Notes under the pieces: model-generated
What the model was told of the DNA's origin: nothing
The model's database searches: none
Seen by the model: the letters and a program-made list of their open reading frames with translations, nothing else
Translations under genes and position numbers: made by a program
In this document: one piece after another, positions 17,379 to 26,282 of the stretch
Numbering within the stretch: position 1 is the stretch's first letter
Layout of the letters: each line of letters begins with the position of its first letter
Source: Steroidobacteraceae bacterium
GTDB lineage: Bacteria; Pseudomonadota; Gammaproteobacteria; Steroidobacterales; Steroidobacteraceae
DNA length: 64,000 bases
Assembly: GCA_041395505.1 (NCBI GenBank)
Contig: JAWLAG010000001.1
Location: 2,480,001-2,544,000, forward strand
Direction of reading: 5' to 3'

Positions 17379-18773
17379 ATGACGATCATGCCGAGCGCAT
17401 CGATGCGCACCGCAGTGGCGCTTTTGATGGCGCTTGTTACAACCGTTTCTACCACTGCCGAAGCGGCACAGGATGAGGCCGCGAGCTTGCGCGCAGAGCT
17501 CGACGCCGTTCGCAGCGAATACACGTCGCGGCTTGCGGCGCTGGAACAACGCATCCTGCAGCTGGAACAGGCCGCCGCAACCGCACCACCGGACTCAGGC
17601 GCACCTGCTCCGGTCGCAGCGCAGGCGACGGCCAGCGCCTTCAACCCGGCGACGTCGGTCATTCTGACCGGCAATTACGCAGCCCTGTCAGCCGATCCAG
17701 CAAGTTATGCGATCGCGGGTTTCATTCCATCTGGAGGCGAGACTGGGCCGCCCGAGCGAGGATTCAATCTGGCCGAATCGGAACTGACCCTCGCGGCCAA
17801 TGTTGACCCTTACCTTTATGCCAATCTGACCGCAGCGATTGGCGCAGACAACGAGATTGGCGTCGAGGAAGCCTATCTGCGCAGCCTTGCACTGCCGGCC
17901 GGCTTTGGTATCAAGGCGGGGCGATTCTTCTCTGCGCTCGGGTATCTGAACGAAGTGCATGCGCACGCCTGGGACTTCGTTGATCAGCCGCTCGTCTATC
18001 AGGCTCTGCTCGCCGGCCAGCGAAGCCAGGACGGTGTCCAGTTGAAGTGGATTGCGCCCTCGGATTTGTTCATCGAAATCGGCGCCGAGCTCGGCAATGG
18101 CGCTGCCTTCCCCGGAACACGCCGCAATCGAAATGGCGTAAACGACACGACGCTGTTTGCACATGTGGGTGGCGACATCAGGGATTCCATCAGCTGGCAA
18201 TCGGGTCTGTCGTGGGCCGACCTGCGCACGCAGGATCGTCAATTTGCAGACGTTGATCTGGCCGGCGATTCCGTTCTCAATGCCTTCACGGGGCGGTCCC
18301 GACTGGCGGCAGTCGATGCCGTATTCAAATGGTCACCCGTCGCAGGCAACACGAGTCGACAAGTCAAACTTCAGGCCGAGTACCTGCAACGGCGCGAGAG
18401 CGGCACGCTGACCTACGACATCGGTGGCTTGGCGCTGCCTGGCGACTATGCAAGCCGTCAGAGTGGCTGGTACCTGCAAGCTGTCTACCAGTTCAAGCCG
18501 CGCTGGCGCGCGGGCCTGCGCTACGACGCGCTCGATTCGGGCACGACGCGCCTGGAACTGGTAGATAGCGGTCAGTTGGCGCTTGCGGATTTTCCGGCAT
18601 TGCTCGCCGCCTCCCCCGTCCGGTACACGTTGATGCTCGATTGGAATCCGAGCGAGTTTTCACGCCTGCGCGCGCAATTCGCTCTCGATGAGGCGCGAGC
18701 GAGCGAGCGAGACCGTCAGCTATTACTGCAATACATCCTCAGCATCGGCGCCCACGGCGCCCACAAATTCTAG
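17379..18773 (+). CDS. Outer-membrane beta-barrel (porin-like) protein of the metal-uptake operon
   Basis: A 464-residue exported protein. After a signal peptide (to about TAEA, residue 28) comes a coiled coil (ASLRAELDAVRSEYTSRLAALEQRILQLEQ), then a linker and a barrel of alternating short strands ending in a C-terminal Phe (GAHGAHKF), the usual outer-membrane signature. It resembles trimeric porins with an N-terminal coiled coil. The C-terminal HGAHKF histidines may be coincidental. It ends 9 bp before the binding-protein gene, so it probably provides the outer-membrane entry for the metal that the binding protein captures; this is inference from gene order. Confidence 0.8.
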   Translation: MTIMPSASMRTAVALLMALVTTVSTTAEAAQDEAASLRAELDAVRSEYTSRLAALEQRILQLEQAAATAPPDSGAPAPVAAQATASAFNPATSVILTGNYAALSADPASYAIAGFIPSGGETGPPERGFNLAESELTLAANVDPYLYANLTAAIGADNEIGVEEAYLRSLALPAGFGIKAGRFFSALGYLNEVHAHAWDFVDQPLVYQALLAGQRSQDGVQLKWIAPSDLFIEIGAELGNGAAFPGTRRNRNGVNDTTLFAHVGGDIRDSISWQSGLSWADLRTQDRQFADVDLAGDSVLNAFTGRSRLAAVDAVFKWSPVAGNTSRQVKLQAEYLQRRESGTLTYDIGGLALPGDYASRQSGWYLQAVYQFKPRWRAGLRYDALDSGTTRLELVDSGQLALADFPALLAASPVRYTLMLDWNPSEFSRLRAQFALDEARASERDRQLLLQYILSIGAHGAHKF

Positions 18774-18782
18774 GAAACCGAC

Positions 18783-19688
18783 ATGAGAAAGATACTTCGC
18801 ACGGCGCTCATCGCACTATTTGTCGTCGGGACACACTCCGCCTCGGCCGCGGTCAAGATCCTCGCGACCACGACGGATTGGGCGGCACTTGCCAGGGAGA
18901 TCGGCGGCGACCAAGTCGACATCTACACAGCGACCTCGGCATTGCAGGACGTTCACCGCGTCGAAGCCAAACCCAGCCTGATCGCCCGGGCGCGTTCGGC
19001 CGATCTCGTGTTCGCAACCGGCGCTCAGCTCGAGATAGGCTGGCTCCCCGTATTGCTTCAGGAATCGGGCAACGCGCGCATTCAGCCCGGCCAGCCGGGC
19101 TACTTCGAGGCCGCATCGCAAGTGGCACTTCTTGAAAAACCCAGCGCTGTCGATCGCGCCATGGGCGATATACACCCTCAGGGCAATCCGCACCTGCAGC
19201 TCGATCCGCGCAATATCGCCGCAATTGCGCGTGCACTTTCTGCGCGCCTGGCCGCGATCGACTCGGCCAATGCAGGTCTGTACGCGACTCGCGGCGATGA
19301 TTTTGCGAAGCGCTGGCAGAGCGCAATGGCGCGCTGGCAAGACTCCGCCGCAAGATTGAAGGGCGTACCAGTGGTGGTCATCCACCGCGATCAGGTCTAC
19401 TTGTGCCACTGGCTGGGTCTCGAGGAGGTCGCTGCGATCGAGCCCAAGCCGGGGGTGCCACCAAGCGCCGGCTACCTCGCACAGCTGGTCGCGCGACTCA
19501 AATCATCGCCGCCGCGGATGATCCTGCGCAGCGCCTACAGCGACGGCAAATCGGCAGAATGGCTCGCCGGAAAAATTGGCGTACCGGTCGTACTCCTGCC
19601 CTTCTCCGTCGGCGGCACCAAGGAGGCCGACAACCTCTTTGCATTGTTCGACGACACAATCAACCGCTTGCTGGGAGCCGCCAAATGA
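18783..19688 (+). CDS. Zinc/manganese ABC transporter substrate-binding protein (ZnuA-like)
   Basis: A 301-residue periplasmic cluster A-I binding protein with a signal peptide cleaved near SASA. The three expected metal-ligand histidines are visible at positions close to those of ZnuA: His58 (DVHRVEAKPS), His137 (GNPHLQLDP) and His201 (VVVIHRDQVYLCHW). The long His-rich loop of enterobacterial ZnuA is missing, and the fourth ligand region reads SAYSDGKSAEWLA, so zinc versus manganese is undecided. It overlaps the permease gene by 4 bp (ATGA at 19685). Confidence 0.9.
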   Translation: MRKILRTALIALFVVGTHSASAAVKILATTTDWAALAREIGGDQVDIYTATSALQDVHRVEAKPSLIARARSADLVFATGAQLEIGWLPVLLQESGNARIQPGQPGYFEAASQVALLEKPSAVDRAMGDIHPQGNPHLQLDPRNIAAIARALSARLAAIDSANAGLYATRGDDFAKRWQSAMARWQDSAARLKGVPVVVIHRDQVYLCHWLGLEEVAAIEPKPGVPPSAGYLAQLVARLKSSPPRMILRSAYSDGKSAEWLAGKIGVPVVLLPFSVGGTKEADNLFALFDDTINRLLGAAK

Positions 19689-20488
19689 ACCTGCTCGATC
19701 TGCAGAATCTGACCATCCTCATTCCGGCGCTGGTTGCAGGGTTCCTGGTACTTCTCTCCCACGTGCCGCTCGGCCAGGAAGTGCTGCGCAGGGGCATCAT
19801 TTTCATCGATCTCGCGATTGCCCAGGTCGTGGGTCTCGGTGTCATCGCAAGCCATACCCTGGGCATCGAGCCCGAGGGCTGGGCAGCGCAATTTGCGGCC
19901 ATGACCGCCGCCTTGCTCGGCGCGTTGCTCCTGACCTGGACCGAACGCAAGACGCCTGAATTACAGGAAGCCCTTATCGGCGTTCTGTTCGTGCTCGCGG
20001 CCACCGCACAAATTCTCCTCCTCGCGAGCGATCCCCATGGGAGTGAGGACCTGAAGGACCTGCTGGCAGGGCAGATACTATGGGTCTCGAGCGAACATTT
20101 GACTCGCGCCAGTGTTTTGACTGCCCTGTTCCTGATCGTCTGGTTTCGCTGGCGCGAACATCTCGGTCGAGTCGGCTTCTATGTGGCGTTCGCCCTCATG
20201 GTCACGGTGTCCGTGCAACTCGTCGGTGTCTATCTGGTCTTTACCACGCTGATCGTACCGGCCATCGCGACCTCGCGCACAACGCCTAAACGCCGTCTGG
20301 TCGCGGGCTATGCCATGAGCGCTCTCGGCTATCTGGTTGGCCTCGGGCTATCGGCAGTCTACGACCTGCCGTCGGGCCCGGTAGTCGTTGTCACACTCGC
20401 GATCTTCGGCATTGCGGCCTATGCAGTCATGCGCCCCGTGGCGCAGATCCAGGCCACACCGGCGGGAGCTGGCACACACCACTACTGA
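19685..20488 (+). CDS. Metal ABC transporter permease (ABC-3 family)
   Basis: A 267-residue inner-membrane permease of the ZnuB/MntB type with about seven or eight helices. Family features are GIIFIDLAIAQVVGLGVI and LVGVYLVFTTLIVPAIAT near the C-terminal half. The start is the ATG at 19685 overlapping the binding-protein stop; an upstream reading in this frame overlaps that gene and is not real. Unusually, no ATP-binding subunit gene follows: the next gene is a convergent SDR that overlaps by 7 bp. The partner ATPase must be encoded elsewhere, or the system is incomplete. Confidence 0.9.
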   Translation: MNLLDLQNLTILIPALVAGFLVLLSHVPLGQEVLRRGIIFIDLAIAQVVGLGVIASHTLGIEPEGWAAQFAAMTAALLGALLLTWTERKTPELQEALIGVLFVLAATAQILLLASDPHGSEDLKDLLAGQILWVSSEHLTRASVLTALFLIVWFRWREHLGRVGFYVAFALMVTVSVQLVGVYLVFTTLIVPAIATSRTTPKRRLVAGYAMSALGYLVGLGLSAVYDLPSGPVVVVTLAIFGIAAYAVMRPVAQIQATPAGAGTHHY

Positions 20489-21273
20489 CTGGTGTAGCCG
20501 CCATCGACCACGAGTTCGGAACCTGTCATGAATCGTGACTGCTCCGAAGCCAGGAATACGATCGCGTCGGCGATTTCCTCGGGTTTTGCCATCTGGCCGA
20601 TCGGATGCGCGCGGTCGATCGCTGCACGCGCCTCCTCGGGCGAGGGTGCAAAGCCAACCTCCCCCAACTCCTTCAGGCACTGCGCCGCAAAAGCGGTATC
20701 GACGCTGCCCGGATGGATGGAATTTACGCGGATGCGCAATTTCAGGGCAGCCAGTTCCAGTGCAAGGGCCTTGCTGAACATGCGCACCGCGCCTTTGGTC
20801 GCGCAATAGGCGGTCTGAAACGGGACGCCAATCAGCCCGCAGATCGAGGACATGTTGATGATGCTCGCGTGCTGGTCATTCGCCAACGCCCAGGCATGCA
20901 TGTCGCGCGCCAATACCTTTGCGCCGAGGAACATCCCCTTCATATTGACGCGAAAAAGGCGATCCCAGTCCTCGCCCGTCGTCGCAAAGATGTCCTTGAC
21001 GACGTCGATTCCCGCGTTGTTGACCAGTATCGCGGGCTGTTGTCCCATCGCCGCCAGCACATCTCGCAACCGGTGCCAGGATTGCTCGTCCGAGACATCG
21101 AGCGGTTGAAAACTGACCGCCAGATTCTCCGACTGGCAGTCCGACGCAAAGCGCGCGCCAGCCTCAGTCGCAATATCTGCACAAACGACTGCCCTGCCCG
21201 TCCTGGCAAGAGCGCGACAGGTCGCCGCACCAATGCCGCCGGCGCCACCCGTAACAACCGCAATGCCTGCCAC
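20482..21273 (-). CDS. SDR family oxidoreductase
   Basis: A 263-residue classical short-chain dehydrogenase/reductase. The dinucleotide motif TGGAGGIG is at residues 8-15 and NNAG at 85-88. The catalytic Ser142, Tyr156 and Lys160 (MSS, then AYCATK) are intact, and the acidic residue in CADI suggests NAD(H) preference. The C-terminal MTGSELVVDGGYTSQ is typical. Substrate unknown. It is the last gene of a minus-strand series (decarboxylase and M20 peptidase upstream), with a 61-bp gap to the decarboxylase gene. Confidence 0.92.
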   Translation of the reverse strand: MAGIAVVTGGAGGIGAATCRALARTGRAVVCADIATEAGARFASDCQSENLAVSFQPLDVSDEQSWHRLRDVLAAMGQQPAILVNNAGIDVVKDIFATTGEDWDRLFRVNMKGMFLGAKVLARDMHAWALANDQHASIINMSSICGLIGVPFQTAYCATKGAVRMFSKALALELAALKLRIRVNSIHPGSVDTAFAAQCLKELGEVGFAPSPEEARAAIDRAHPIGQMAKPEEIADAIVFLASEQSRFMTGSELVVDGGYTSQ

Positions 21274-21334
21274 CGTCGCCTACCTCCCGTTGCCCGAATT
21301 TTCGAATACTGCCACGAATCGAGTCGGAGTCGCT

Positions 21335-22780
21335 CTAATGCCGCCCGGCCGGTGGCGCGCCGTCGGCGTCACCGGCCGGCGCAATCCGGCGCCAGGCCGC
21401 AAGAATCGAATTGGCAAGAATCTCCATGTGCGCAATCTCCGTCTCGCCCGAAACCACGGAGACCCGCATGATACGTAGCCCTTTCCAGCTCGCCGGCCCC
21501 ACGTAGGACCGATTCTCGCGCTGGATTGCCTCGATGACCGCGTCCGTGAGGCGTGCCTGCTCGGACTCCGGTGCGCCAACTGCGAATGCGATTGCCAGTT
21601 GATTGAGGACGACGTCATTCAGGATTTTGATGCCTGATTCTACAGCGAGCCTGTCGCGCAAATACCCCGCGCAACGACAATGGTGCATTACCAGTTCGGC
21701 GAGGCCGTCACGCCCCAGGGTCTGCAGCATCGTCCAGACAGTGAATCCGCGCGCCCGGCGCGACAATTCGAGCACCAGACTGGAAGGGTTGTAGGCGCCC
21801 TCGGGTGGTTGATCGAGATAGCTCGCCGCAATCTGCAATGATTCCTGCTGCGCCTTGGTGTCGCGAACGATTGCGAACGCGCAATCGTAGGGAACCTGCA
21901 GCCACTTGTGCCCATCGACCGACCAGGAATCGGCGAGTTCGGCGCCGCGGCACTGTGATTTGAGTGCGGGTGCCGCGCGCGCCCATAGCCCGAAAGCACC
22001 ATCGATATGCAGCCAGGCTGCGTGCGCTCGAGCGAGCTCGGCAATGCTCTCGAGTGGATCGCAGGCACCCGAATTGATATGTCCGGCTTGCGCCACGACG
22101 ATCTTGGGTCCGCGGCGATCCGCAAGCTGTTGCGCGAGATGTGCGGCGATCATCCGCCCCTGGTCATCGACGGCAACCCGCAGCAGGTTGCACTCACCAA
22201 AACCCAGGTAGCGCAGTGCGGCAAAGATTGTCGAATGGGCCTCCTCACCAAGCAACACCGTGACCGCGGGCGCCCCGAACATGCCACGCTCGCGCAAATT
22301 CCAACCCGCGGCCGCGAGCACGCGATCGCGCGCGACGAGCAAGCAGGTGAGCCCCGCCGTGGTTGCGCCGGTGGCAAAGCCGATGAGGCTTTGCCGAGGC
22401 AGGTCGAGAAGATCCAGTATCCAGCGACCCGCCACGATTTCGGCCACTGCGGCCGCGGGCGACGTACGGTAGAGGCCGGCATTCTGGCCCCAGGCCGAGG
22501 TCAGCCAGTCCGCCGCCACGCCCGACGGATGCGATGCGCCTTGCACCCAACCGAAGAAATTCGGACCTGCATTGGCCATGAGACCGGGCTCTGCGGCGCG
22601 AATCAAATCCCTGACGACCTCCTCTGCGCTACGTCGCTGTTGCGGCAGGGGCAAGTCAAATGCCGCCTCGAGCTCGGCAAACTCAACGGCTGGTCGCGGC
22701 GCCCGCTGCGCGATGCGCGCGCGATAATCGAGCGCCGAGCTTCTCGCCAGCTCGAGCGCCGCAACCAGATCGCGGTTCAA
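21335..22780 (-). CDS. Pyridoxal-dependent group II decarboxylase family protein
   Basis: A 481-residue cytosolic PLP enzyme of the aromatic-L-amino-acid/glutamate decarboxylase family. Markers are GPNFFGWVQGASHPSGVAADWLTSAWGQN at the N-terminal part, GFATGATTAGLTCLLVARD, the HIDGAFGLWA aspartate motif, and the PLP-binding Lys292 in SVDGHKWLQVPYD. Such proteins decarboxylate amino acids (tyrosine, tryptophan, glutamate, 2,4-diaminobutyrate); specificity is not predictable here. It lies 13 bp downstream of the M20 peptidase gene, so co-transcription is likely. Confidence 0.92.
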   Translation of the reverse strand: MNRDLVAALELARSSALDYRARIAQRAPRPAVEFAELEAAFDLPLPQQRRSAEEVVRDLIRAAEPGLMANAGPNFFGWVQGASHPSGVAADWLTSAWGQNAGLYRTSPAAAVAEIVAGRWILDLLDLPRQSLIGFATGATTAGLTCLLVARDRVLAAAGWNLRERGMFGAPAVTVLLGEEAHSTIFAALRYLGFGECNLLRVAVDDQGRMIAAHLAQQLADRRGPKIVVAQAGHINSGACDPLESIAELARAHAAWLHIDGAFGLWARAAPALKSQCRGAELADSWSVDGHKWLQVPYDCAFAIVRDTKAQQESLQIAASYLDQPPEGAYNPSSLVLELSRRARGFTVWTMLQTLGRDGLAELVMHHCRCAGYLRDRLAVESGIKILNDVVLNQLAIAFAVGAPESEQARLTDAVIEAIQRENRSYVGPASWKGLRIMRVSVVSGETEIAHMEILANSILAAWRRIAPAGDADGAPPAGRH

Positions 22781-22793
22781 AGCTGCGATTCCG

Positions 22794-24173
22794 TCATCGC
22801 GACAACAGTGTCAGCAGCTTGTGCCAATGATCGAGTGCAAACGGCACGGCATCGACGGGGACGCGTTCATTGAGTCCATGGGCAAAATTGTCCGATGATT
22901 TCATGAAGATTCCGGAGACTCCATAACTCGCGATACCCTCGCGACGAAAGAACACGCTGTCGGTCGTTCCGGGCGACATGCTGGGAATGATGGCGAGTTT
23001 GCGCTGCCGCAGGTCGACCGCGGCCCGCACGGCCTTCAGCAACCTGGCATCGAGCGGCGATACTTCGCTTTTTGGAAATTCGGCTGGCAGGCTGACATCG
23101 CCCGCATCACCGACGAGTTCCTGCAGTTTCCTGCGGATCGCCTCGGGTGCATTACCAGGAAATATCCGGCAATTGATGTTGGCGACCACCCGCTGCGGCA
23201 GGGCATTTTCCGCATGGCCTCCATTGATCATGGTCGGCACGCAGGTCGTGCGTATCTGGCCCACATACTCGGGGCGGGAACTCAATTCGGCCACGGCGGC
23301 CGCATCGTCGGGATCGGCCGCAAATCGAGCCATCGCCGCACCCAGCTCGCCGGGGACCTGCCGTGCCGTTTCGCGAAAATACGCTTGCGTGAGTTCGCTT
23401 CGCTCAGCCGGAAACTGGAAGGCCGCAACCCGCGACAGTGCGCCGGCCATATCGACGATGGCATTGTGCGCAGTTGGCCGGCTGGAATGTCCGCCGGGAT
23501 TGGTTACAGTGACCTTGAAATCCGCATAGGTCTTCTCGCCCGCCTGCAAGCTGTAATAGAGTGGCTGGCCATCGTCGCCAAGCGTCCCGCCGCCGGCATC
23601 GGCATTAAGCACGAATCGCGCACCCTTGAAGCGTGGCGCAATGGCCGCAGCAGTGGCCTGTGTCGTCTCTTCGTCGCCGGTCAATACCAGAATCAGATCG
23701 TGCGCCGGAACGAAATGTTCATTCTTGAGAGTGATGAGTGTCGTCACCAGCATCGTCAATCCGAATTTGTTGTCGAGGACGCCGCGACCATAGAAGTACT
23801 GACCGTCCGTTTCCATCACGAATGGGTTGCGTATCCAGTCCTTGGGGTCTGCCTCCACAACATCCATGTGGGCATTGAGCACAATGGGCGCAGTATGACT
23901 TCGCCCTCGCAGATAGGCCGTCAACGTCGCGGTCTCGCCAAAGGGTTCGACTTGCACGTCGCCCGGGGCAAAACCGGCTGCCAGCAGCTCATCGCGCAGA
24001 TACGCCGCATAGGCTGGCACCTTGCCACGCCCGGCCACGGTATCGAAACCGACGGAGCGTCCAAGAATCTCGACTGCCTTGTCGACCGTTCCCTGCGCTG
24101 CGGCATGCGCGTGGACCGACCAACCGAGAAACCACAGCAGCACACCGAAAACCTGTACGACACGTTTGAACAT
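22794..24173 (-). CDS. Exported M20-family zinc peptidase
   Basis: A 459-residue protein with a signal peptide (cleavage near HAHA, residue 24). The M20 core is clear: IVLNAHMDVVEADP (metal His and catalytic Asp), YGRGVLDNKFG (bridging Asp region) and LTGDEETTQ (catalytic/metal Glu pair), with a lid/dimerisation domain in the middle (HSSRPTAHNAIVDMAGAL). It is expected to hydrolyse peptides or N-acyl amino acids in the periplasm, and could feed amino acids to the downstream decarboxylase; that link is inference. Confidence 0.93.
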   Translation of the reverse strand: MFKRVVQVFGVLLWFLGWSVHAHAAAQGTVDKAVEILGRSVGFDTVAGRGKVPAYAAYLRDELLAAGFAPGDVQVEPFGETATLTAYLRGRSHTAPIVLNAHMDVVEADPKDWIRNPFVMETDGQYFYGRGVLDNKFGLTMLVTTLITLKNEHFVPAHDLILVLTGDEETTQATAAAIAPRFKGARFVLNADAGGGTLGDDGQPLYYSLQAGEKTYADFKVTVTNPGGHSSRPTAHNAIVDMAGALSRVAAFQFPAERSELTQAYFRETARQVPGELGAAMARFAADPDDAAAVAELSSRPEYVGQIRTTCVPTMINGGHAENALPQRVVANINCRIFPGNAPEAIRRKLQELVGDAGDVSLPAEFPKSEVSPLDARLLKAVRAAVDLRQRKLAIIPSMSPGTTDSVFFRREGIASYGVSGIFMKSSDNFAHGLNERVPVDAVPFALDHWHKLLTLLSR

Positions 24174-24253
24174 GGGAATGGGTCCTGTTGCCTGTCTGCC
24201 AGGATGGCGGCGGATGAGCTTAGCAGGGACCCGTCGTTTCGCCCATCCGCCGC

Positions 24254-24931
24254 TCAGGGTGGTCTGGACACTGAGCCCGGCTGCGCGGGCTCGTCGCGGT
24301 CTGCCTTGCGCGAGGGCACACAGTCTGGGGTATCCGGAACCGAGCCCACGATCCGATCAGCCTTGTTCAGGTCATCGAACAAACGTCCGTTCGCCGGCGG
24401 CTTTGCATCGAGTTTGCATCCAAAGAAGCCGAGGCCCACGACGCAGCGGTCCTTGATGATCACATAGGGCAAACCGTGGTAGAGACCCGCCTTGCGTGGT
24501 TCAGGGTCCCACTCGAAGCTGCTCGCGCGTCGCTTGCACGGTTGATAAGGTGACACGGGCGTCGCACCAAAGCGCTGCGGTCCACGGTTGTCAGCCGTCA
24601 AAGCGCGCTCCCGCGCAAGATGCGCTTCTTCCGTCCAGTCAATCGGGGCATGCGACAGCGAAATGGTTGTCGACGTCGATGACGGCGGCGTTTGCGAGCG
24701 GTCGCGCGGCGCGGACGTTGCCACGGACCGGTTCGTGGCGTTGCGCGTGGGTTCGCGCGGGTTTTTCAATTGGCTCGTCGCGATGCGCTCTGTGTCGAGC
24801 CATTCGGTCACCACGATAGCAGACTCGCCGCGCATGGCAACCGGAAACATCCAGCGTTTCCAGAGCAGGATGCAGGCGCCATGCCCCGCCAGCACGATGA
24901 TCGTGACCAACAACCGCGAGCGGTTGGACAC
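24254..24931 (-). CDS. Single-pass membrane protein of unknown function
   Basis: I do not recognise a family. From the GTG at 24931 the product is about 225 residues: a short basic start (SNRSRLL), one hydrophobic helix (VTIIVLAGHGACILLWKRWMF), a low-complexity Ser/Thr/Pro linker, and a compact C-terminal part with four cysteines (PCKRR, RCVVGLGFFGCKL) and Trp/Tyr residues, then a charged tail. The topology suggests an inner-membrane anchored periplasmic domain. A longer upstream frame to 25087 overlaps the GFA gene and is less likely. Confidence 0.55.
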   Translation of the reverse strand: MSNRSRLLVTIIVLAGHGACILLWKRWMFPVAMRGESAIVVTEWLDTERIATSQLKNPREPTRNATNRSVATSAPRDRSQTPPSSTSTTISLSHAPIDWTEEAHLARERALTADNRGPQRFGATPVSPYQPCKRRASSFEWDPEPRKAGLYHGLPYVIIKDRCVVGLGFFGCKLDAKPPANGRLFDDLNKADRIVGSVPDTPDCVPSRKADRDEPAQPGSVSRPP

Positions 24932-25034
24932 GCCGGCATATTGTTGTTGTGTGCGTGCCAATGCGCATAGGACTTGCGGTTCGCGGATTGGTTCCCTCGC
25001 TCTGCGCGAATTCGAATGGCAAGAGCGCGGCGAG

Positions 25035-25418
25035 CTAGTCGAAGGAGCCGCGACCGCGCGGAAACTGCGCCTCCCAGTTGCGGCCATCGATCTGCCGCAA
25101 CGTCATGCCGGTGATCGTGCCGGGATCCATGCAGTTCGCATTCACACTGATTCCATCGGGATGCGATCGCGGCACGTAGAACGACTTGATGCCGCAGGTC
25201 GAACAGAAAAGATGCCGGGCAGTGCGTGTATTGAACTGGTAGCTCGTGAGCCCATCGTCTCCCGACAACAGGCGAAACTGACTCGCTGGAACGATCAGAT
25301 GACGATACCCGGAACACTGGCAGATCGAGCAGTTGCAGACATCGATCGTGAGATGCTCCGGAGCATCCACCTCGAAACGCACGCGTCCGCAATGGCAACC
25401 ACCCTTGTGGGTTATCAC
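25035..25418 (-). CDS. GFA family protein (glutathione-dependent formaldehyde-activating enzyme-like)
   Basis: A 127-residue small zinc protein. The Cys clusters GGCHCGRV, CNCSICQCSG and FCSTCGIKSFY provide the zinc ligands of the GFA/CENP-V fold. Members bind glutathione adducts, but most are uncharacterised. It starts within the end of the dienelactone hydrolase gene (ATGA overlap 25415-25418), so both are likely co-expressed, perhaps in detoxification. Confidence 0.92.
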   Translation of the reverse strand: MITHKGGCHCGRVRFEVDAPEHLTIDVCNCSICQCSGYRHLIVPASQFRLLSGDDGLTSYQFNTRTARHLFCSTCGIKSFYVPRSHPDGISVNANCMDPGTITGMTLRQIDGRNWEAQFPRGRGSFD

Positions 25419-26152
25419 GAACCGCCTCCGCCGTCATCGTTCGTACGCTGCAGATGCAACTCAAGAAATGACAACGCGAGAGACCAGCTTCGGCGGGTGG
25501 CCTCCGCATCGAAGCGAAATCCATCTAGACCGTAGCTGTCAATGGCCGGATTCGTGAACGAATGACCAACGCCGCCAAAGACATGCAACTCCCAGCGCGC
25601 ACGGGCCGCTGTCATGCTACGCGCGAACTCCTCCCGATCGGCCTGTGGCGCAATCGGATCTAGATCGCCCATCATCATCAGGACGTTGGCGGTGATCGGG
25701 CCATCAGGGCTGCCGGCCGGTCGCTTGAGCCCCGGATGAAACCCAATGACACACTGCAGCGGATCCCCGTGGCGCGCGAGTTCGAGCACTGTAACACCGC
25801 CCAGGCAAAAACCGATCGCCGCCAATCGCGTCGAGTCAACGTGCTCCTGTGCCGCCAGCACCTCGAGCGCCGCATGAGCGCGTTGATACATGACGCCCGG
25901 AGTCGTCATGACCTCCGCCGACAGGCGGCGCGCGTCGTCCAATTCGAGATCGTGGCGGCCAAACAGGTCGAGGGCAAACGCTACGTAGCCCAGTGCCGCG
26001 AGCGCTGCGGCACGCTCCTTCGAGTGCGCGGTCAAACCCGGCGACTCGTGAGCCACGAGCACTCCGGCTGTCCGTCGACCCCCGGAGCCATCGGCAAGGA
26101 AACCCGTCAGGGCTCGATCGCCGGCCCGGTATTGAATCGGCAGCAATTGCAT
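25415..26152 (-). CDS. Dienelactone hydrolase family protein
   Basis: A soluble hydrolase of about 245 residues. The cysteine nucleophile motif is GFCLGG, preceded by the HESPGL oxyanion region; the acid is in MMGDLDPIAP and the histidine in GVGHSFTNP. These are the marks of dienelactone hydrolases, which open lactone rings, though many homologues act on other esters. I start at MQLLPIQYRAGD (26152); a start at 26164 is possible, and the frame's upstream end at 26200 falls in the A-run of a terminator, which argues against it. Confidence 0.9.
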   Translation of the reverse strand: MQLLPIQYRAGDRALTGFLADGSGGRRTAGVLVAHESPGLTAHSKERAAALAALGYVAFALDLFGRHDLELDDARRLSAEVMTTPGVMYQRAHAALEVLAAQEHVDSTRLAAIGFCLGGVTVLELARHGDPLQCVIGFHPGLKRPAGSPDGPITANVLMMMGDLDPIAPQADREEFARSMTAARARWELHVFGGVGHSFTNPAIDSYGLDGFRFDAEATRRSWSLALSFLELHLQRTNDDGGGGS

Positions 26153-26198
26153 ACGCGCCACCATAGCGCAACCACCATCCGCGCGAGAATGCCCAACC

Positions 26199-26229
26199 AA
26201 AAAAAAGGGGCGTCCAATTGGACGCCCCC
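26199..26229 (-). terminator. Rho-independent terminator of the M4 protease gene
   Basis: On the minus strand a perfect hairpin (GGGGCGTCC-AATT-GGACGCCCC, 26207-26228) is followed by eight T residues (26206 to 26199). It lies about 54 bp beyond the protease stop and just before the dienelactone hydrolase gene. It is the only clear intrinsic terminator I found in the window. Confidence 0.88.
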
Positions 26230-26282
26230 ACTCAACGATTCAAGGATCCTAACCTGTACTCAAAGTGGGCTCGGGTCCACAA

